Shown here: in pieces, positions 42,698-53,940 of the stretch
How the letters are laid out: each line of letters starts with the position of its first letter
How positions within the stretch are numbered: position 1 is the first letter of the stretch
Source of the DNA: G965267185 sp965267185
GTDB lineage: Bacteria > Pseudomonadota > Alphaproteobacteria > UBA6615
Direction of reading: 5' to 3'
Assembly: GCA_965267185.1 (NCBI GenBank)
Contig: OZ253937.1
Location: 2,418,001-2,482,000, forward strand
Length of the DNA stretch: 64,000 nucleotides
Notes under the pieces: model-generated
The model's input: only the letters and a program-made list of their open reading frames with translations
The model's database searches: none
Told to the model about the DNA's origin: nothing
Program-made: the position numbers and the translations under genes

Positions 42698-44008
42698 ATG
42701 AACCTGCACAGCATGCTCCTCGACCGTAAGGCGGCCGGCAATCCCGTGCGCGTCGCCCTGATCGGCGCAGGTAAATTCGGCACCATGTATTTGTCGCAGG
42801 CCGGCCGAACGCCGGGCATCCATATTGCCGCTCTGGTCGATCTGGACCCGGCGCGCGCTCAAGCAGCGTGCGCCCGCGCCGGGATCGGCGAGACGCTTGT
42901 TTCCGACGATGCCATGGCGGTGATCGCCCGCGACGACGTCGATATCGTTATCGACGCAACGGGCAGCCCCGCGGCCGGTATCGCCCATGCGCTGGCTTGC
43001 TGCGAGCACGGCAAACATATCGTGATGGTCAATGTGGAAGCCGACGTCTTGGCTGGTCCGCTCTTGGCCGAACGGGCGCGTCAGGCGGGGATCGTGTATT
43101 CGCTGGCCTATGGCGATCAACCGGCGCTGATCTGCGAACAGGTCGACTGGGCGCGTGCGTGCGGTCTCGACGTCATCGCCGCCGGCAAGGGCACCAAATA
43201 CCTCGACGGCTACCACTATGTGACCCCCGACGATGTGTGGCAGCACTATGGGCTAACGCCGGAACAAGCCGCCGCCGGGGGCATGAACCCGCAAATGTTT
43301 AACTCGTTCCTCGACGGCACCAAGTCGGCCATCGAAATGGCCGCCGTCGCCAACGCCAGCGGTTTGACCCCCGCGCCCACCGGCCTCGCCTTTCCGCCGG
43401 TCGGCGTCCACGACCTGCCGCACATCATGCGCCCCGAAGCCGAAGGCGGTAGACTCCACCACAAGGGACAGGTCGAGGTTATTTCGTCGGAGGAACGCGA
43501 TGGCCGCCATGTAACCGGCGATCTGCGTTGGGGCGTGTATGTGGTGTTCGAGGCGCCGAGCGACTATGTCGCCGCCTGCTTCGCCGAATACGGGCTCATC
43601 ACCGACAGCAGCGGCCGCTATTCGGCGCTGTGGAAACCCTACCATCTGATCGGCCTGGAACTTGGCATTTCCGTTGCCAGCGTTGCGTTACGGGGCGAAC
43701 CGACAGGCCAAGCCACCGGTTTCCGGGGCGACGCCGTGGCAACCGCCAAGCGCGATTTGCAGGCGGGCGAGACCTTGGACGGCGAAGGCGGCTATACCGT
43801 CTACGGCAAACTGATGCCGGCGGAAGATAGCCTGGCCTGCGGCGGACTGCCAATCGGGCTGGCCCACGGTGTCACGCTGAACACAGCCGTTGCGAAAGAC
43901 CGGCCGGTCACCTGGCGCGATGTCGATATCGACGCCACCAGCCAAGCGGTTCAGATTCGCCGCGAGATGGAATCCATGTTCACCCAGCGCGCCACCGCGG
44001 CGCAATAG
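42698..44008 (+). CDS. NAD(P)-binding oxidoreductase with C-terminal SAF domain (homoserine dehydrogenase-like, COG4091)
   Basis: A 436-residue protein. The Rossmann segment is VRVALIGAGKFGTMYLSQA, with VDIVIDATGSPAAGIAHAL next and the conserved GKGTKYLDGYHYVTPDDVW and MNPQMFNSFLDGTKSAIEMA in the central domain. The tail (GETLDGEGGYTVYGKLMPA) is an SAF domain. The COG4091 group has no established reaction; proximity to a 2-oxoglutarate dioxygenase suggests a catabolic role as inference. Start at the ATG 42698. Confidence 0.82.
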   Translation: MNLHSMLLDRKAAGNPVRVALIGAGKFGTMYLSQAGRTPGIHIAALVDLDPARAQAACARAGIGETLVSDDAMAVIARDDVDIVIDATGSPAAGIAHALACCEHGKHIVMVNVEADVLAGPLLAERARQAGIVYSLAYGDQPALICEQVDWARACGLDVIAAGKGTKYLDGYHYVTPDDVWQHYGLTPEQAAAGGMNPQMFNSFLDGTKSAIEMAAVANASGLTPAPTGLAFPPVGVHDLPHIMRPEAEGGRLHHKGQVEVISSEERDGRHVTGDLRWGVYVVFEAPSDYVAACFAEYGLITDSSGRYSALWKPYHLIGLELGISVASVALRGEPTGQATGFRGDAVATAKRDLQAGETLDGEGGYTVYGKLMPAEDSLACGGLPIGLAHGVTLNTAVAKDRPVTWRDVDIDATSQAVQIRREMESMFTQRATAAQ

Positions 44009-44070
44009 ACCGCCACGCGGCTCTAAAGGCAGTTGCGCGAAGGCGTTGCGCGGCGTATGGAACGCGCCCA

Positions 44071-45219
44071 ATGCCTGAGGGGATCGTCGATACCGAATCG
44101 GAACTGGAACTGCCGCTGCAGCGCTATCGCGCGCTGCGCCGCGCCGGTACGCTCAAATCCGACCCCGTACAGGAGTTGGGCGCGGAGAAGCTGCAAAGCC
44201 TCCATCATGCGCTGAAGGGCTATCAGCCCGCCGGGGAAACTTGGCTCGCCGGCTGGAAAGACCGGTTTGGTCTCGGCCGCCGCACCGAAGAACCGCCCCA
44301 AGGCCTTTATATCTTCGGGCCGGTCGGACGCGGCAAGTCGATGCTGATGGATCTTTTCTTCGATTCAGCACCGGTCGAGCGAAAACGCCGCGTGCATTTC
44401 CACGCCTTCATGCTCGAAGTTCAAGAGCGGCTTACCGAGGAGCGCCGCACCAAAAAGCGCGATGACCCATTGATGGCGGTCTCGTCCGATATCGCCAGCG
44501 AGACCTGGCTGATGTGCTTCGACGAATTCCATGTGGTGAACATCGCCGACGCCATGATCTTAGGCCGGCTGTTCCAGGGATTGTTCGAGCGCGGCGTCGT
44601 CGTCGTGGCAACATCGAATGTCGCGCCGCAGGATCTTTACCAGGGCGGATTACAGCGCGACCGGTTTTTGCCTTTCATCGATCTTATTTGCAGCCGCCTC
44701 GACCTGCTCGACATCGGCACCGGCATCGACTTTCGTCTCGACCGGCTGAAGGGTCAGCCGGTCTACCATACCCCACTGGGACCCGAAGCAACGGAGAAGC
44801 TCGATACCGCGTTCGAGACCCTCACCGACGCCGCAAAGGGTCAAGAAACCGAGCTCAAGGTGCTGGGCCGAAAACTGATCGTGCCCATTGCGGCACGCGG
44901 TGTCGCGCGTTTCAGTTTCGATCAGTTGTGCCGCGAACCGCGCGGCGCGCCCGATTTTCTAGCCATCGCCACCCACTTTCACACGGTCATCCTCGACAAC
45001 ATTCCCAAACTGTCGCCGCAAGAGCGCGAGGTCGCCAAACGGTTCGTGGTGCTCATCGACGCGCTGTACGAACACCGGGTCAACTTGTTCGCCAGCGCCG
45101 CGGTCGAGCCGGTAGATATCTACCCCGCCGGCGATACCGCCTTCGAATTCCAGCGCACGGTCTCGCGTCTGATCGAGATGCAGGCCGAAGACTATATTTC
45201 CGCGCCGCACCTAACCTAG
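44071..45219 (+). CDS. zapE: Cell division protein ZapE (AFG1-like ATPase)
   Basis: A 382-residue AAA-type ATPase. Walker A is FGPVGRGKSMLMD; Walker B is TWLMCFDEFHVVN; VVVVATSNVAPQDLYQGGLQRDRFLPFI is the sensor region. E. coli ZapE joins the Z-ring at constriction, and mitochondrial AFG1 acts on respiratory proteins. It precedes mdh, the usual order in Alphaproteobacteria. Confidence 0.95.
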   Translation: MPEGIVDTESELELPLQRYRALRRAGTLKSDPVQELGAEKLQSLHHALKGYQPAGETWLAGWKDRFGLGRRTEEPPQGLYIFGPVGRGKSMLMDLFFDSAPVERKRRVHFHAFMLEVQERLTEERRTKKRDDPLMAVSSDIASETWLMCFDEFHVVNIADAMILGRLFQGLFERGVVVVATSNVAPQDLYQGGLQRDRFLPFIDLICSRLDLLDIGTGIDFRLDRLKGQPVYHTPLGPEATEKLDTAFETLTDAAKGQETELKVLGRKLIVPIAARGVARFSFDQLCREPRGAPDFLAIATHFHTVILDNIPKLSPQEREVAKRFVVLIDALYEHRVNLFASAAVEPVDIYPAGDTAFEFQRTVSRLIEMQAEDYISAPHLT

Positions 45220-45358
45220 CCCTGGAGGCACAGAATCCGTGCCGGGAGCGCGGGTTGAACCCCTTCGCAATTCGCGTTACACACCGCGCAGTTTGTGCGG
45301 CGCAACCAACGCGCTTGTGCCGCGTCCTCCCGAAAGCTGACATGCAGGGATACCCCAT

Positions 45359-46330
45359 ATGGCACGCAAGAAGATTGCATTGATCGGCGCCGGAAACATC
45401 GGCGGCACTTTGGCCCATCTGATCGGATTGAAAGAGTTGGGCGACGTCGTTCTCTTCGACATCGTCAAAGGCATGCCGGCGGGTAAGGCGCTGGACTTGG
45501 TCGAATCCTCACCGGTCGAGGGCTTCGATGCCCAGATAAAGGGCGCTAGCAGTTACAGCGGCATCAAGGGTGCGGATGTGGTGATCGTTACCGCCGGCGT
45601 GCCGCGCAAACCCGGCATGAGCCGCGACGATCTGATCGGCATCAATACCGGCGTCATGCAATCGGTCGGCGAAGGCATTCGCAAATACTGCCCCAACGCT
45701 TTCGTCATCTGCATCACCAATCCGCTCGATGCGATGGTCGGCGTGTTGCGCACCGCCGCCGGGTTGAAACCGGCCATGTGTGTCGGCATGGCCGGTGTGC
45801 TCGATAGCGCCCGGTTCCGCTACTTCCTGGCCGAAGAGTTCAAGGTTTCGGTCGAGGATGTCACAGCGTTCGTGCTCGGCGGCCACGGCGATACGATGGT
45901 CCCGCTGACCCGCTATTCCACCGTTGCCGGCATCCCCTTGCCCGATCTGGTCAAGATGGGCTGGACGACGCAAAAACGTCTCGACGACATCGTCCAGCGG
46001 ACCCGCATGGGCGGCGGCGAGATCGTCGAATTGCTCGGCAATGGCTCGGCTTTCTATGCGCCTGCTTCTTCGGCGGTCGCCATGGCCGAATCCTATCTAA
46101 AGGACAAGAAACGGGTTCTTCCCGCTGCTGCCTGGCTGACCGGGCAGTACGGCGTCAAAAACCTCTATGTGGGCGTGCCGGTCGTCATCGGTGCGGGCGG
46201 GATCGAGCGGATCGTCGAAATCAAATTCACCCCCCAAGAGCGCGCGGCTTTCCGCAAATCGGTCAAAGCGGTGGAGAATTTGGTGGCAATTACGAAAAAA
46301 CTACAGCGCGAATCGAAGAAGAAACGCTAG
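45359..46330 (+). CDS. mdh: Malate dehydrogenase
   Basis: A 323-residue LDH-like malate dehydrogenase converting malate to oxaloacetate. NAD site IALIGAGNIGGTLAHL, substrate Arg residues in AGVPRKPGMSRDDL, ITNPLDAMV, and the catalytic His in VLGGHGDTMVPL. First of the mdh-suc cluster, 139 bases after zapE. Confidence 0.97.
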   Translation: MARKKIALIGAGNIGGTLAHLIGLKELGDVVLFDIVKGMPAGKALDLVESSPVEGFDAQIKGASSYSGIKGADVVIVTAGVPRKPGMSRDDLIGINTGVMQSVGEGIRKYCPNAFVICITNPLDAMVGVLRTAAGLKPAMCVGMAGVLDSARFRYFLAEEFKVSVEDVTAFVLGGHGDTMVPLTRYSTVAGIPLPDLVKMGWTTQKRLDDIVQRTRMGGGEIVELLGNGSAFYAPASSAVAMAESYLKDKKRVLPAAAWLTGQYGVKNLYVGVPVVIGAGGIERIVEIKFTPQERAAFRKSVKAVENLVAITKKLQRESKKKR

Positions 46331-46398
46331 CTGAGTGCATTACACAGCTGCGTTTGAGGACCAGTTGCACACCAAGAAGCGGGTGTTAGAGTGCGTCG

Positions 46399-46420
46399 TT
46401 AACCATAATTAACCATGGTT
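46399..46420. promoter_or_regulatory. Tandem TTAACCAT (CtrA-like) and palindrome AACCATGGTT before sucC
   Basis: TTAACCATAATTAACCAT holds two TTAACCAT units ten bases apart; the second continues into the palindrome AACCATGGTT (46411-46420). It lies about 115 bases before sucC in the 200-base mdh-sucC gap. It closely resembles the element before nrdJ. CtrA sites usually have seven rather than six bases between TTAA halves. Confidence 0.4.
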
Positions 46421-46532
46421 TTCGGCGCTAATTTTACGATGTTCAACAACTGGTAACCATTCGGGTCCCATATGGGGTTGAGTGCTCATACGTACGTACC
46501 CCTAAAACTTGCCGAACCGGACAAGCATTTCT

Positions 46533-47729
46533 ATGAATATTCATGAATACCAGGCCAAGGCCTTGTTATCGGAGTACGGCGTCGCGGTACCACGCGGCGG
46601 CGTTGCCTACACGCCCGACGAGGCGGTCGAAGCGGCGCAGAAATTGGACGGCGATATCTGGGTCGTGAAATCCCAGATTCACGCCGGCGGGCGCGGTGCC
46701 GGCCATTTTGCCAACGAACCCAAGGGCGGCGGCGGGGTCCGGTTGGCCCGCAGCAGCGACGAAGTTAAAGCGCATGCCGCGGCCATGCTGGGCCAAGTTC
46801 TGGTAACGAAGCAGACGGGCCCCGAAGGCAAGGAAGTAAAGCGGATCTACGTCGAGGAAGGCTGCGACATCGGCCGCGAGCTCTATCTCAGCATGCTGGT
46901 CGACCGGGGTACGTCGCGCATCACCATCATCGCATCGACTGAAGGCGGCATGGACATCGAAACCGTCGCCCACGAAACGCCCGAAAAAATTCTCACCGTG
47001 GCAATCGACCCGGTGTCCGGCTTGATGCCCTTCCACGCGCGCGAAGTCGCCTTCGGTTTGGGACTTTCGGGCGACCAAATCAAAAGCGCCTCAAAGCTTT
47101 TGTCGGGTCTATACGATGCCTTTATCGATCTCGACGCATCGTTGGTAGAGATCAATCCACTGGTGGTTACCGGCAGCGGCGATGTCATCGCACTCGACGC
47201 CAAAATGAATTTCGACGACAACGCGCTTTATCGCCAACCCAAAGTGCTGGAGTTGCGTGACGAGGACGAAGAAGACCCCATGGAGCTTGAGGCGTCGAAG
47301 CACGATCTCAACTACATCAAGCTCGACGGCGCCATCGGCTGCATGGTCAACGGCGCCGGCCTCGCCATGGCGACGATGGACATTATCCAGCTTTATGGCA
47401 GCCAGCCGGCAAATTTCCTCGATGTCGGGGGCTCAGCCACAAAAGAGCGCGTTACCACGGCGTTCAAGATCATTCTTTCCGACCCCAACGTCGAAGGGAT
47501 CATGGTCAACATCTTTGGCGGCATCATGCGGTGCGACGTCATTGCCGAGGGTGTCGTTGCGGCAGCGCGCGAGGTCGCGCTGCATGTCCCCCTAGTGGTC
47601 CGGCTCGAAGGTACGAACGTCGAACTGGGCAAACAAATCCTCGCTGAGTCGGGACTTCCGATCGTGTCAGCGGACAATTTGGCGGATGCGGCAGAAAAGG
47701 TCGTCAACGCTGTAAAAGAGGCGGCTTAA
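46533..47729 (+). CDS. sucC: Succinyl-CoA synthetase (ADP-forming) beta subunit
   Basis: A 398-residue subunit with an ATP-grasp domain. MNIHEYQAKALLSEYGVAVPRG is the universal start; VVKSQIHAGGRGAGHF, the nucleotide-binding segment EINPLVVT and the CoA-ligase domain GFAMATMD-like GLAMATMDIIQLYG and FDVGG-type FLDVGGSATKERV follow. With SucD it interconverts succinyl-CoA and succinate with ATP formation. The eight-codon upstream extension is rejected. Confidence 0.97.
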   Translation: MNIHEYQAKALLSEYGVAVPRGGVAYTPDEAVEAAQKLDGDIWVVKSQIHAGGRGAGHFANEPKGGGGVRLARSSDEVKAHAAAMLGQVLVTKQTGPEGKEVKRIYVEEGCDIGRELYLSMLVDRGTSRITIIASTEGGMDIETVAHETPEKILTVAIDPVSGLMPFHAREVAFGLGLSGDQIKSASKLLSGLYDAFIDLDASLVEINPLVVTGSGDVIALDAKMNFDDNALYRQPKVLELRDEDEEDPMELEASKHDLNYIKLDGAIGCMVNGAGLAMATMDIIQLYGSQPANFLDVGGSATKERVTTAFKIILSDPNVEGIMVNIFGGIMRCDVIAEGVVAAAREVALHVPLVVRLEGTNVELGKQILAESGLPIVSADNLADAAEKVVNAVKEAA

Positions 47730-47732
47730 GCG

Positions 47733-48608
47733 ATGTCGGTGCTGGTTAATCGCGATACCAAAGTTATCTGCCAGGGATTCACGGGCGCTCAAGGAACCTT
47801 TCATTCCGAGCAAGCCATCGCCTACGGCACCAAGATGGTCGGTGGCGTAACGCCCGGAAAAGGCGGCACGACCCATCTTGACCTGCCGGTGTTCGATACG
47901 GTCGACGAAGCGGTTGCTAAAACCGGCGCTAACGCGTCGGCAATCTACGTGCCGCCGCCGTTCGCCGGTGACGCAATCTTGGAAGCGATCGATGCCGGGA
48001 TCGAGTTGGTCGTATGTATTACCGAAGGCATCCCGGTAAACGATATGGTCAAGGCAAAGCGAGCCCTTAGCGGTTCGCAAACCCGCCTGATCGGACCCAA
48101 CTGCCCCGGCGTAATTACACCGGACGAGTGCAAGATCGGCATCATGCCCGGCCACATTCACACGCGCGGACGCATTGGCATCGTCTCACGCTCGGGAACG
48201 TTGACCTACGAAGCGGTCGCCCAAACGACGGCAGCGGGATTAGGGCAATCGACCTGTATTGGTATCGGCGGCGACCCGGTGAATGGCACTAACTTTATCG
48301 ACGCCCTCTCGATGTTCCTCGACGATGACGAGACCGAAGGCATCATCATGATCGGTGAAATCGGCGGCTCGGCGGAGGAGGAAGCGGCAGAATTTATTAA
48401 CCAATCCTCCGTAAAAAAACCGATAACGGGTTTTATCGCCGGTGTGACTGCACCCCCCGGCAAACGCATGGGCCATGCCGGCGCAATCATCTCTGGTGGT
48501 CAAGGTACGGCCGACGCAAAAATCGAAGCCATGAAGTCGGCAGGATTTCATGTCGCAGACTCGCCAGCGGCGCTTGGCAGCACCATGTTAAAGGCGTTGA
48601 ACGGGTAG
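47733..48608 (+). CDS. sucD: Succinyl-CoA synthetase alpha subunit
   Basis: A 291-residue CoA-binding subunit. GFTGAQGTFHSEQAIAYGTK at the N-terminus is the CoA site; the phosphohistidine loop is GHAGAIISGGQGTADAKIEAM; GPNCPGVITPDECKIGIMPG is conserved. Starts three bases after the sucC stop. Confidence 0.98.
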   Translation: MSVLVNRDTKVICQGFTGAQGTFHSEQAIAYGTKMVGGVTPGKGGTTHLDLPVFDTVDEAVAKTGANASAIYVPPPFAGDAILEAIDAGIELVVCITEGIPVNDMVKAKRALSGSQTRLIGPNCPGVITPDECKIGIMPGHIHTRGRIGIVSRSGTLTYEAVAQTTAAGLGQSTCIGIGGDPVNGTNFIDALSMFLDDDETEGIIMIGEIGGSAEEEAAEFINQSSVKKPITGFIAGVTAPPGKRMGHAGAIISGGQGTADAKIEAMKSAGFHVADSPAALGSTMLKALNG

Positions 48609-48680
48609 CAGCGGCGCAACGCAACGCCCATATAAGGCGCTGCAACATTGGAGAACGTGGCAGAAGGCCGCGGATGACGA

Positions 48681-51590
<2,910 letters not shown>

Positions 51591-51621
51591 TAGGGCCGCG
51601 ACGACAAAGAGATACCTGGTT

Positions 51622-53238
51622 ATGGCAACGCAAATCATTATTCCGGAGATGGGTGAATCGGTCACCGAAGGCACCATCGCGCGCTGGTTTAAACAGGTCG
51701 GCGACGCGGTTGCTGTCGATGAACCCCTCGTCGAGGTGGAGACCGACAAGGTGACGGTCGAAATACCGTCTCCTGCCGCCGGAACGCTATCCGAAATCGC
51801 CGCAGATGAAGGCGCGGATGTCGAAGTCGGCGCGATCATCGGCGCGATAGCCGAGGGGGAAGGCGCACCCGCCGCACCAGCGAAGACAAACGGCACCGCG
51901 GTGGCGGCCGCAGAACCAGCTCCGGCCCCGGCGAGCGCCGAGCCCGCACCGGCTCCCGCCGCGAACGGTGACACGGTCGACATAACCGTCCCCGAGATGG
52001 GTGAATCGGTGACAGAAGGCACCGTCGGCCGCTGGCTCAAACAGATCGGCGATGCAGTCGCCGTCGATGACCCGCTCGTCGAAATCGAAACTGACAAGGT
52101 CACCGCGGAGTTACCAGCGCCCGCCGCGGGAACTCTGACAGCTATTCTCGCCGAGGAAGGCACCGACGTTGAAGTCGGCACCGTGGTCGGCCAGATCGCC
52201 GCCGGCACAGGTGCTACACCAGCCGCCAGCGCGCCAGCCCCAGCGCCAACTGCCGAGCCCGACCAGCCGAAGCCTCAACCGGCCGATCAGCCGGCGACAA
52301 CCGCGGCCAATCTCGACTACCCGTTGGCGCCGGCCGTACGCAAGCTAATCGACGAGAATGGCCTCGACCCGGCGCAAATCCCGGCCAGCGGCAAGGACGG
52401 CCGCCTCACCAAGGCCGACGTGCTCGCTCATATCAGCGGCGGTGCAAAAGCGAAGCCGGCTCCAGCCGCACCGCCTGCGGCAGCACCCGCCCCCGGTTTC
52501 GTTCCGGCAAGCGAGCTGCCCGAGCGCGAACCCGATCCACGCGGCGAAGAACGCGTGCGCATGACCAAATTGCGCAAGACCGTGGCGACGCGCTTGAAAG
52601 ACGCGCAAAACACCGCGGCCATGCTGACGACGTTCAACGAAATTGACATGTCGGCGGTAATGGAGTTGCGCACGCAATACCGCGACGACTTCGAGAAGAA
52701 GCACGGCGTAAGGCTCGGCTTCATGAGCTTCTTCGTCAAAGCCGCCATCGATGCGCTGAAGGATTTGCCATCCGTTAATGCCGAAATCTACGGCGACGAA
52801 ATCGTCTACAAGAACTACTACGACATTGGTATCGCCGTCGGCGGCGCTCAGGGTCTCGTCGTGCCAGTGCTGCGCGATGCCGATCAGAAAAACTTTGCCG
52901 AAATCGAGAGCGCCATCGGCGACTTCGGCGCCCGCGCCCGCGATGGCAAGCTGACCATGGCGGAACTTACCGGCGGCACGTTCACCATCACCAACGGCGG
53001 TATTTTCGGTTCGATGCTCTCGACACCGATCCTGAATCCGCCGCAATCCGGTATTCTGGGCATGCACAACATCGTCAAACGCGCTGTCGTGGTCGATGAC
53101 GAGATTGTCGCCCGGCCGATGATGTATGTGGCGCTGAGCTACGATCACCGCATTATCGACGGTCGCGAAGCCGTCACGTTCCTGGTACGCATCAAGCAAG
53201 CAATCGAAGACCCGCAGCGTCTATTGGTAGGTGTGTAG
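51622..53238 (+). CDS. sucB: 2-oxoglutarate dehydrogenase E2 component, dihydrolipoyl succinyltransferase with two lipoyl domains
   Basis: A 538-residue E2. Two tandem lipoyl domains are visible (residues about 2-75 and 118-192), each starting with PEMGESVTEGT and carrying a lipoylated Lys in VETDKVTVEI and IETDKVTAEL. Ala/Pro-rich linkers separate them. A peripheral subunit-binding domain (LAPAVRKLIDENGLDPAQI) and the catalytic domain with SYDHRIIDGREAV (HxxxDG) follow. The second lipoyl domain makes it longer than the single-domain E. coli form. Confidence 0.97.
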   Translation: MATQIIIPEMGESVTEGTIARWFKQVGDAVAVDEPLVEVETDKVTVEIPSPAAGTLSEIAADEGADVEVGAIIGAIAEGEGAPAAPAKTNGTAVAAAEPAPAPASAEPAPAPAANGDTVDITVPEMGESVTEGTVGRWLKQIGDAVAVDDPLVEIETDKVTAELPAPAAGTLTAILAEEGTDVEVGTVVGQIAAGTGATPAASAPAPAPTAEPDQPKPQPADQPATTAANLDYPLAPAVRKLIDENGLDPAQIPASGKDGRLTKADVLAHISGGAKAKPAPAAPPAAAPAPGFVPASELPEREPDPRGEERVRMTKLRKTVATRLKDAQNTAAMLTTFNEIDMSAVMELRTQYRDDFEKKHGVRLGFMSFFVKAAIDALKDLPSVNAEIYGDEIVYKNYYDIGIAVGGAQGLVVPVLRDADQKNFAEIESAIGDFGARARDGKLTMAELTGGTFTITNGGIFGSMLSTPILNPPQSGILGMHNIVKRAVVVDDEIVARPMMYVALSYDHRIIDGREAVTFLVRIKQAIEDPQRLLVGV

Positions 53239-53248
53239 CCGCCTTTGG

Positions 53249-53295
53249 TTGACATACTCGATTCTGGTTGACGAATCTTCTGATTCGCGTATTTT
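53249..53295 (+). promoter_or_regulatory. Promoter with palindromic operator for the HTH/ImmA module
   Basis: TTGACG (53268-53273) and TATTTT (53290-53295), 16 bases apart, form a plausible -35/-10 pair. Between them lies CGAATC-TTCT-GATTCG (53272-53287), a perfect six-bp inverted repeat well placed for a repressor. TTGACA at 53249 is a second possible -35. Three GANTC sites (53260, 53273, 53282) fall within 27 bases and would be CcrM methylation targets if that enzyme is present. Confidence 0.55.
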
Positions 53296-53322
53296 GCCAC
53301 CACCACGCTCGAGGGGTGAAAT

Positions 53323-53940
53323 ATGACCGACCAGAAGCCATGGGATTTAAACGCCGACCTAACCGACGACCGCTTACGCGTGATCGCCGGATTAATCGTG
53401 CAGGCTCGTCACGATGCACTTGATCGTCACGATCCGGAAATGGGCGACAACGCCTGGGTATACGGCTGCAGGGCATACCAGTGGTCGTGTGACCGGATTG
53501 TTAAGGCAGACCAAGCGGGAACATACGATTGGCTGTCGATCGCGGATGCCGGCCTCAAATTCGTGTTCAAGATAGGAGGCGTGCAGGTCCGATTCTATCG
53601 AGGCTTGCCCGAGGAGCCGTCACATCGAACGCTCGGGCGTTCATTTGATGAGTTCAACCAGCTCTCGTTGCTGGCCTGGCTTGACCACCCGCACAGCCAC
53701 TTAGTATGGCGGTTTGCGGTAGAGACCGACGAGGATGGGGATGTTTTTCAAATTTCGTTCGTCGGGTTTGATTTGAACGACGCTCCGGTATGCATTTATC
53801 CCGTTCCGCTAACCGATGCAGCGCGCACCTTAATTCCGGTCGAAGCCGCGCCCGACGACGAGGGTGTCGAGATTCCAGCGCCGAAGGTTGGCGTACCAAA
53901 CACGCGCAAAGAAGCGGCAAACGACGACTACGATGAGTAG
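53323..53940 (+). CDS. Hypothetical protein paired with the HTH-ImmA gene
   Basis: A 205-residue soluble protein, not recognised. It starts MTDQKPWDLNADLTDDRLRVI with GAGGGG upstream. The middle is rich in aromatic residues (WVYGCRAYQWSCDRI, FVFKIGGVQVRFYRGL, LDHPHSHLVWRF), suggesting a compact alpha/beta fold, and the last about 30 residues are acidic and Pro-rich. Its end overlaps the next gene by eight bases, so the two proteins are made together. A role as toxin, substrate or co-regulator of the ImmA protein is inferred from context only. Confidence 0.75.
   Translation: MTDQKPWDLNADLTDDRLRVIAGLIVQARHDALDRHDPEMGDNAWVYGCRAYQWSCDRIVKADQAGTYDWLSIADAGLKFVFKIGGVQVRFYRGLPEEPSHRTLGRSFDEFNQLSLLAWLDHPHSHLVWRFAVETDEDGDVFQISFVGFDLNDAPVCIYPVPLTDAARTLIPVEAAPDDEGVEIPAPKVGVPNTRKEAANDDYDE

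Noticed and set aside
42626..43246. Extension of the CMD-like gene upstream to 43246
   Set aside because: It is antisense to the SAF-domain oxidoreductase; the start at 42625 has a strong GGAGGAG site.
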